64,000 bases of DNA from Circinella umbellata. Lineage: Eukaryota > Mucoromycota > Mucoromycetes > Mucorales > Lichtheimiaceae. A model generated the notes under the pieces. The model did not search any database. It saw only the letters and a list, made by a program, of their open reading frames with translations, and was not told where the DNA came from. The stretch lies in contig JAIWNF010000054.1 of the NCBI GenBank assembly GCA_025093555.1, positions 1-64,000 on the forward strand, given 5' to 3'. Positions 59,441-64,000 of this stretch are shown here, piece by piece. Made by a program: the position numbers and the translations under genes. How positions within the stretch are numbered: position 1 is the stretch's first letter; every line of letters begins with the position of its first letter.

Positions 59441-60006
59441 TTAGTCAAAGAGAGGTAGGTCAATTCCATACGAAGGCTCCATAGTATCATTGAAGCGCAA
59501 ACCGGCATCTAAACCTGCAATAGCCTTAATATCGCTTTCATCCAAAGACCAACCAAATATACCAAGATTAGCTTCCATACGGCCCTGATTTAACGATTTG
59601 GGAATAACGACAATGTTGCGTTGAACAGACCAACGAAGTAAAATTTGACCAGCAGTCTTATTATGCTTTTCAGAAATAGATTTGATAACATCGTGATCCA
59701 TTAAAGGTTTAGCATCTTTAGCAGTCCCAGTCATTTCAAGGTAAGAAATAGGACCAAAGCTGGAGTAAGCCATAACATGAATACCTTGCTTTTGAACCCA
59801 TTGAACAAGACGGTTTTGTTGAAGGTAAGGATGAAGTTCAACTATTTTTTTTTAAAAGAAGAGGTTTTTAGTGACATATACGTATACATGTTTTATTTTT
59901 TTATTGTTCATGTTCCAAGCTCCATACACACATTCAAGTATTGATTCTCATTCACATTTTATTTGTTTTTTCCACTTCTTTATCTTATATAGATATATAT
60001 GCGTTT

Positions 60007-60046
<40 letters not shown>

Positions 60047-60741
60047 TTGCAAGACAGCAGGTTTAATACGACAATAGGTTAACATATCCAAAATAGTTTG
60101 AACGTTAAAGTTGGAAATACCAATGTTACGGGCCTTGCCAGTATCGACAATCTTTTCAAACTCCTTCCATACATCTTGAATGGGAGAACGCTCATAAGCG
60201 AATTTTTCTTTACCCGGCTTAATCCAACCAGGTGGAGGATAAGCTTCAGTAATAGAGGTGAATTCACAAGGGACAGGGACTAAGTGAATGTAATAGCAAT
60301 TTTTCATTACTTGGTGTCTTTCTTTTTCTGGAATTTCTATCAATATTACTTCCCCCCCTTCACACACATGTTATGATTATGAAGAAAAAATAACTTACAG
60401 TGAATCAAGTAAAGATCAACGTAATCAAGACCAAGTTCTTCCAATTGCTTATCAAAAGCAGGACGAACATTTTCCTTGGCGTGATAAGTATTCCAAAGTT
60501 TGGTAACAATGAAAAGTTCTTCACGTTTAACAACACCTTCATCAATAGCCTTCTTGATACCAGCACCCACTTGAATTTCGTTACCATAGATACCAGCACT
60601 ATCAATCAAACGGTAACCAGTCTTGATGGCATTGTAAATGGTAGCTTCACAGTCACTAGGAGCAATCTTCCAACATCCAAAACCTGCAAGAGGCATGGAG
60701 TCGTTGGTACGGTCCAAAGTAATATATTCTTGAGCAACCAT
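59441..60741 (-). CDS. Aldo/keto reductase, xylose/aldose reductase type
   Basis: Exons 60741-60399, 60279-60046 and 59841-59441 join in frame to 325 residues. The catalytic tetrad is present: Asp and Tyr in [11 protein letters not shown] (residues about 46-56), Lys in IVTKLWNT and His in YLIHFP. The cofactor motif [14 protein letters not shown] lies near residue 270. Members reduce aldoses or carbonyl compounds with NAD(P)H; fungal xylose reductases (AKR2) are the closest match by motif pattern, but substrate cannot be told from sequence. Arg after the IPKS motif is compatible with NADPH preference. The second intron has an extreme donor context: GT is followed by a run of A formed by 32 T on the plus strand. 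Confidence 0.92.
60012..60043. repeat. 32-nt T homopolymer
   Basis: On the minus strand it is a 32-nt A run starting directly after GT of the second intron donor in the aldo/keto reductase. Confidence 0.95.
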
Positions 60742-61503
60742 CGTATTGCTTCTTTTTTTAAAATGAAGAAGAAAAAAGGAAGGTCGCAGTTTATGAACTG
60801 GACCCTTTATATTTATGACGTTTAATTAAAGTTACCCGCAAATCCCTTTTAACAACCTTCCCTGAAAAAGTAATTCGGAGCTGTCAAAAAAAATACAAAG
60901 TCACTGCTTATAAATGCATCCACTTATGTAATATAACTATTTTTTTTTAAAATTCAGCAAATAATGATACTAATTTGGGATTTATATTCTGCACTAAAAA
61001 AAAACCACAAGTACCTATGTGTTGCGCAGTAAATACTATAGATATATATTTGTTGTTTCTAAGAGATTACTTGTTACATATGTGTAAAAAGTCAATCGTA
61101 ATCAAATTACCATTTTATGGGAGAGAATAAACAAAAAAAAATATTATCTGAAAAAGAATATTTTTTTCGAATCTTGTATCTCACTCTATGATATAGTTTA
61201 TTTTTTCTAATTTTTTCTTTTTATCTGAAGAAGATACGTATGTCACAATTTAAAAAATTAAATAAAAAATTCTCCGGTAAAAGGAAAAAAAATAGTATTT
61301 TATTTCCTTGTACGTAGGAGGAATGTGGTGACAGCCGATTCGAAAAAAAAGCAAGAATTTACTAAAGTACAGGAAGGTTTCAAAATTCTATGGTATTATT
61401 ATGTAATTGTTTCATTATATATATATATATATATATAAAGGGGGGGGGTCGGGTACATACGTACGTATGATGATAAAGTTATTATGGCTATCGATGTTAT
61501 TTT

Positions 61504-61545
<42 letters not shown>
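60742..61545. other. Intergenic region with simple repeats
   Basis: Promoter side of the aldo/keto reductase and 3' side of the next gene. It contains an (AT)n run at about 61416-61436 followed by nine G (61440-61448), and TACGTACGTA at about 61458. No gene is seen. Confidence 0.5.

Positions 61546-61548
<3 letters not shown>
61507..61548. repeat. ATT/TAA trinucleotide microsatellite
   Basis: About fourteen ATT units reaching into the stop codon of the hypothetical gene; the TAA stop is itself part of the array. Confidence 0.9.
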
Positions 61549-61549
<1 letters not shown>

Positions 61550-63224
61550 ATACTGTATTGATGAGAATAATGGTTAGGGTAAACCATCATTGGATGCATC
61601 TCAGGTGTAGTAGGAGTGGCAACGGTATTACCATAACAATTGTAATATGATAGATTTGACGAAGAATAAGATGGCGAAAGTGTTGGGGTAGAAGACATGA
61701 AGATAGCAGGAGGTGACATTGAATAAGGCATAGTATTGTAGTTGCTATTAAATGTTGATATGTTGTTATAGGGTTTATAAGGTTTTGTAGTTGATTCTAT
61801 AGCCATGATTTCAGCACGTCGTCGTGCATCCGATCTTGCCTGGTTATAAACATAGGGTTCATCACTTTTATTCTCTTCTGTATTAACAGCTGACAATGGT
61901 GAGCGACCATGTTGTTGTCGTCGTCGTGTATTATGGGTAGCAACACTACCGAGACTGTTATAGCTACTCGATTTTCTAATGCGATGATAATTAACACTAG
62001 GAAGACTGCCATATGATCTTACTGAGGATACTGTCATATTATCCATCTGTGGAGGCTGTTGTAATTTTTCTTGTAATTGTGAAAGTTGATAGTAGTATTT
62101 TTGAGAAGGAAGAGCTAATTCTGGCTTTGATGGAGTTTGTATTTGGTGATTATAATCATAATAATGGTGATAACCGTGTTGCTGATGTGGATAGTTGACT
62201 TGCTGATATCTTGGAGCAACCAAATTATTATGATCAGGTTTGTGTAACAATTCCCCTTGATTTTCATCAAGCGACATCAATTGCATTTGCTGTTGCAAAG
62301 GAACAGGAGAGGCAGGTCGAGTAGGAGTGTATCGATTGATTTGTATCTCACTTTTATTGTCTCGTAGTTTATCTTTTTGGTTAAGAGATATAACATCATT
62401 TCGTCTCGACTCATAGTATTGCTTTTCTAATAGTGTAAAAGGACGATATCAAAAATAATTTAATATGATGGGAGAAAAGTGGTCGATTCAGTGAAAATAA
62501 AATGAGAAAGTGTACCTTTATAACAATTACTAGAAGCTTTTTTGTTAATATTTGTATAGCCATTAACTACACTGCTATTATTGTATACTTCTTGATGACT
62601 AACACCACTGGAACGATGATCAACATCACGCTGTTGTTGTTGGAGCCCAATGGGTACTGGTTTCGGTGTGGTAGGTGTGGTAGGTGCTGATTCTTCAGCT
62701 ATAAATAGAATGATGTAATATATATATGTATTAGATTTCATTTTTATTTTATACCAGAAAAAAAGAAAACCAAAAAAAAAGACAAAAGGATACTATAATG
62801 AAATAAGAAAAAACAAAAAAGGCTTACATGTTGAGGAAGAAGTTGTTGATTTTGAATAATAATTATTACGATTACCACTATAGTTCTTGGTACTATCAAT
62901 ACTATTTGTTCCTGTAGTTGTAACTATTTCAGTCGAAGTGAATGATGGATGTATCATTGACGATGATTTGATATTTTCAGGATGCTGCCAATGTTGTTCA
63001 GGTGTAATTCTACTATCAAAATGACGCATATTCTGTTCATGACATACGCTACTGCCGCCATCAACCAGTTGTTGTAACATTTCACGAGAAATGTGAGATT
63101 GATAAAAAATAATACTGTATTCCCAAGAATCTTGTTCCTGTTCGTTTTCATCAGGAGTTTTCAAGGCTTTTGCTAATGCCAATCGAGAAAGACTTACTCT
63201 AACATTATTTACTGACTTTGTCAT
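61546..63224 (-). CDS. Low-complexity hypothetical protein, three exons
   Basis: Exons 63224-62828, 62698-62516 and 62426-61546 join in frame to 486 residues. The first 60 residues look folded (VRVSLSRLALAKALKTPDEN, WEYSIIFYQSHISREMLQQL). The remainder is rich in Ser, Asn, Gln, Tyr, Pro and His with repeated SS, NN and PTTPT phrases and a basic THNTRRRQQHGRSP patch, and is likely disordered. Such composition is common in fungal signalling or transcription regulators, but no domain is recognised and no function is assigned. The Met at 63224 (MTKSVNNV) follows stop-rich sequence and is the natural start. Confidence 0.65.
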
Positions 63225-63634
63225 AGTTACTTGTTTTTTTTTTGCTGTTGTTAGGTATTGATCGTCGCCGTCGTCAGAAATAGAATATTTTTGTAAACCA
63301 AAAAAAAAAAATGGATAAAAAGTGAATCGAGAGAAAAAAGAAAGATAAAAAGGAAGATAAAGATCCTCTTTTACGTATGAAATATAAAATAATTGTAATG
63401 TATGTGCTTTGTATTTTCTCTTTCTTTTTTTTAAATATGGAAATAAAAGACAGACAACTACTTATTAGTATATGGATCGGATTTAATAACTTTTTTAGGG
63501 ATGGGGTCAAACTTTATAATAATAATGATAATAATAATTTGTTAAAATACAAAGAGGTAAAAAATAACAATGAGGGTTTTGGATATTAATAATAATAATA
63601 ATAATAATAAAGAAAAATAAAATATTTATTTGAA
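63225..63634. other. Intergenic region
   Basis: Upstream of the hypothetical gene. It holds an (AAT)n microsatellite at about 63586-63609. No gene is seen. Confidence 0.45.
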
Positions 63635-63718
63635 CTAGACCAACTCAATATTTTCGTAAACCTGTGGCGCTAAATTGGGATGTGTGGCTCGCCTTCCAAT
63701 CCATACATCAAACCTGTT
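63635..63718 (-). CDS. Last exon of an unidentified gene, cut by window edge
   Basis: After a TTTAG acceptor (63719-63720 side), 28 codons read open to TAG at 63635, beginning NRFDVWIGRRATHPNLAPQ and ending ENIELV. The phase is zero. The composition is coding-like and unlike the AT-rich flanks. Further exons would lie to the right, probably beyond 64000; none could be fixed in 63721-64000. The family is not recognised. Confidence 0.5.
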   Translation of the reverse strand, partial: NRFDVWIGRRATHPNLAPQVYENIELV

Positions 63719-64000
63719 CTAAATAAAGAAAAGAGGAACCAAGGGGATTAAGAATCTATCGGAAAGAAAAAAAAGTTGAGTTATAGAATTTTTTTACTAC
63801 ATCGATGCACTCTGATTAATATGCCCTTTTTCATTTTTTTTTGTTTATCATTTTGTATAATAATATTATGATAATAATAAGGGTTTAGATAAGAAAAGAA
63901 ATTATCGAGGCGAAGTTTGTTTATGACTTGATATTACAGCTCTACTAATATATCGATGGGATATTACGTGTATATGTTGTACGTGATCAAAACAATGAAA

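Noticed and set aside
1..64000. CRISPR array, phage or bacterial operon content
   Set aside because: No spaced short repeats; genes contain spliceosomal introns and encode eukaryotic proteins.

Overview
The window looks like nuclear DNA from a Mucoromycota (Mucorales-type) fungus. It is AT-rich, host genes have many short introns (about 50-110 nt, GT...AG), coding codons are A/T-ending, and the mobile elements fit that group (MULE with an OTU domain, Ty3, PIF1-helicase remnants, a Fanzor/TnpB-like gene). The phylum call is an inference from this style; no search was run.

Left part (1-20.2 kb) is a repeat graveyard. It holds a non-LTR retrotransposon missing its reverse-transcriptase core (221-2652), a thymine/uracil DNA glycosylase pseudogene split by a solo LTR with perfect target duplications, an intact 4-exon Zn2Cys6 gene with a LINE-like tail in its third intron, and four 150-204 bp tandem repeats. 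It also holds two solo-LTR families (421 bp and 378 bp), a 28S rRNA fragment, PIF1-like helicase debris, a 3.6 kb MULE-OTU element with about 100 bp terminal inverted repeats next to a Ty3 pol remnant, and a 300 bp TTA-duplicating MITE.

Middle part (21-36 kb) is compact housekeeping DNA: an NmrA-like NAD(P)-binding protein (+), a six-exon BAR-type protein (-), the large subunit of replication protein A (ten exons, -), an AIF/NDH2-type FAD oxidoreductase with a C-terminal membrane anchor (-), the cytosolic Fe-S scaffold ATPase NBP35 (+), and a DCAF4-like WD40 protein (-).

The segment 36.7-40.4 kb holds a decayed gene whose C-terminus carries RuvC-I, zinc-ribbon and RuvC-III signatures of Fanzor/TnpB nucleases. 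This is the best candidate for an unusual system here. It is followed by a complete midasin (MDN1/REA1) gene of 12 exons and about 5253 residues (40.9-57.7 kb).

Right part (59.4-64 kb) has an aldo/keto reductase of the xylose-reductase type (-), a low-complexity hypothetical protein (-), and the last exon of a further minus-strand gene running off the window. Exon boundaries were placed by hand from splice signals and frame continuity; they close in frame for BAR, RPA1, FAD oxidoreductase, NBP35, MDN1, AKR and the Zn2Cys6 gene.
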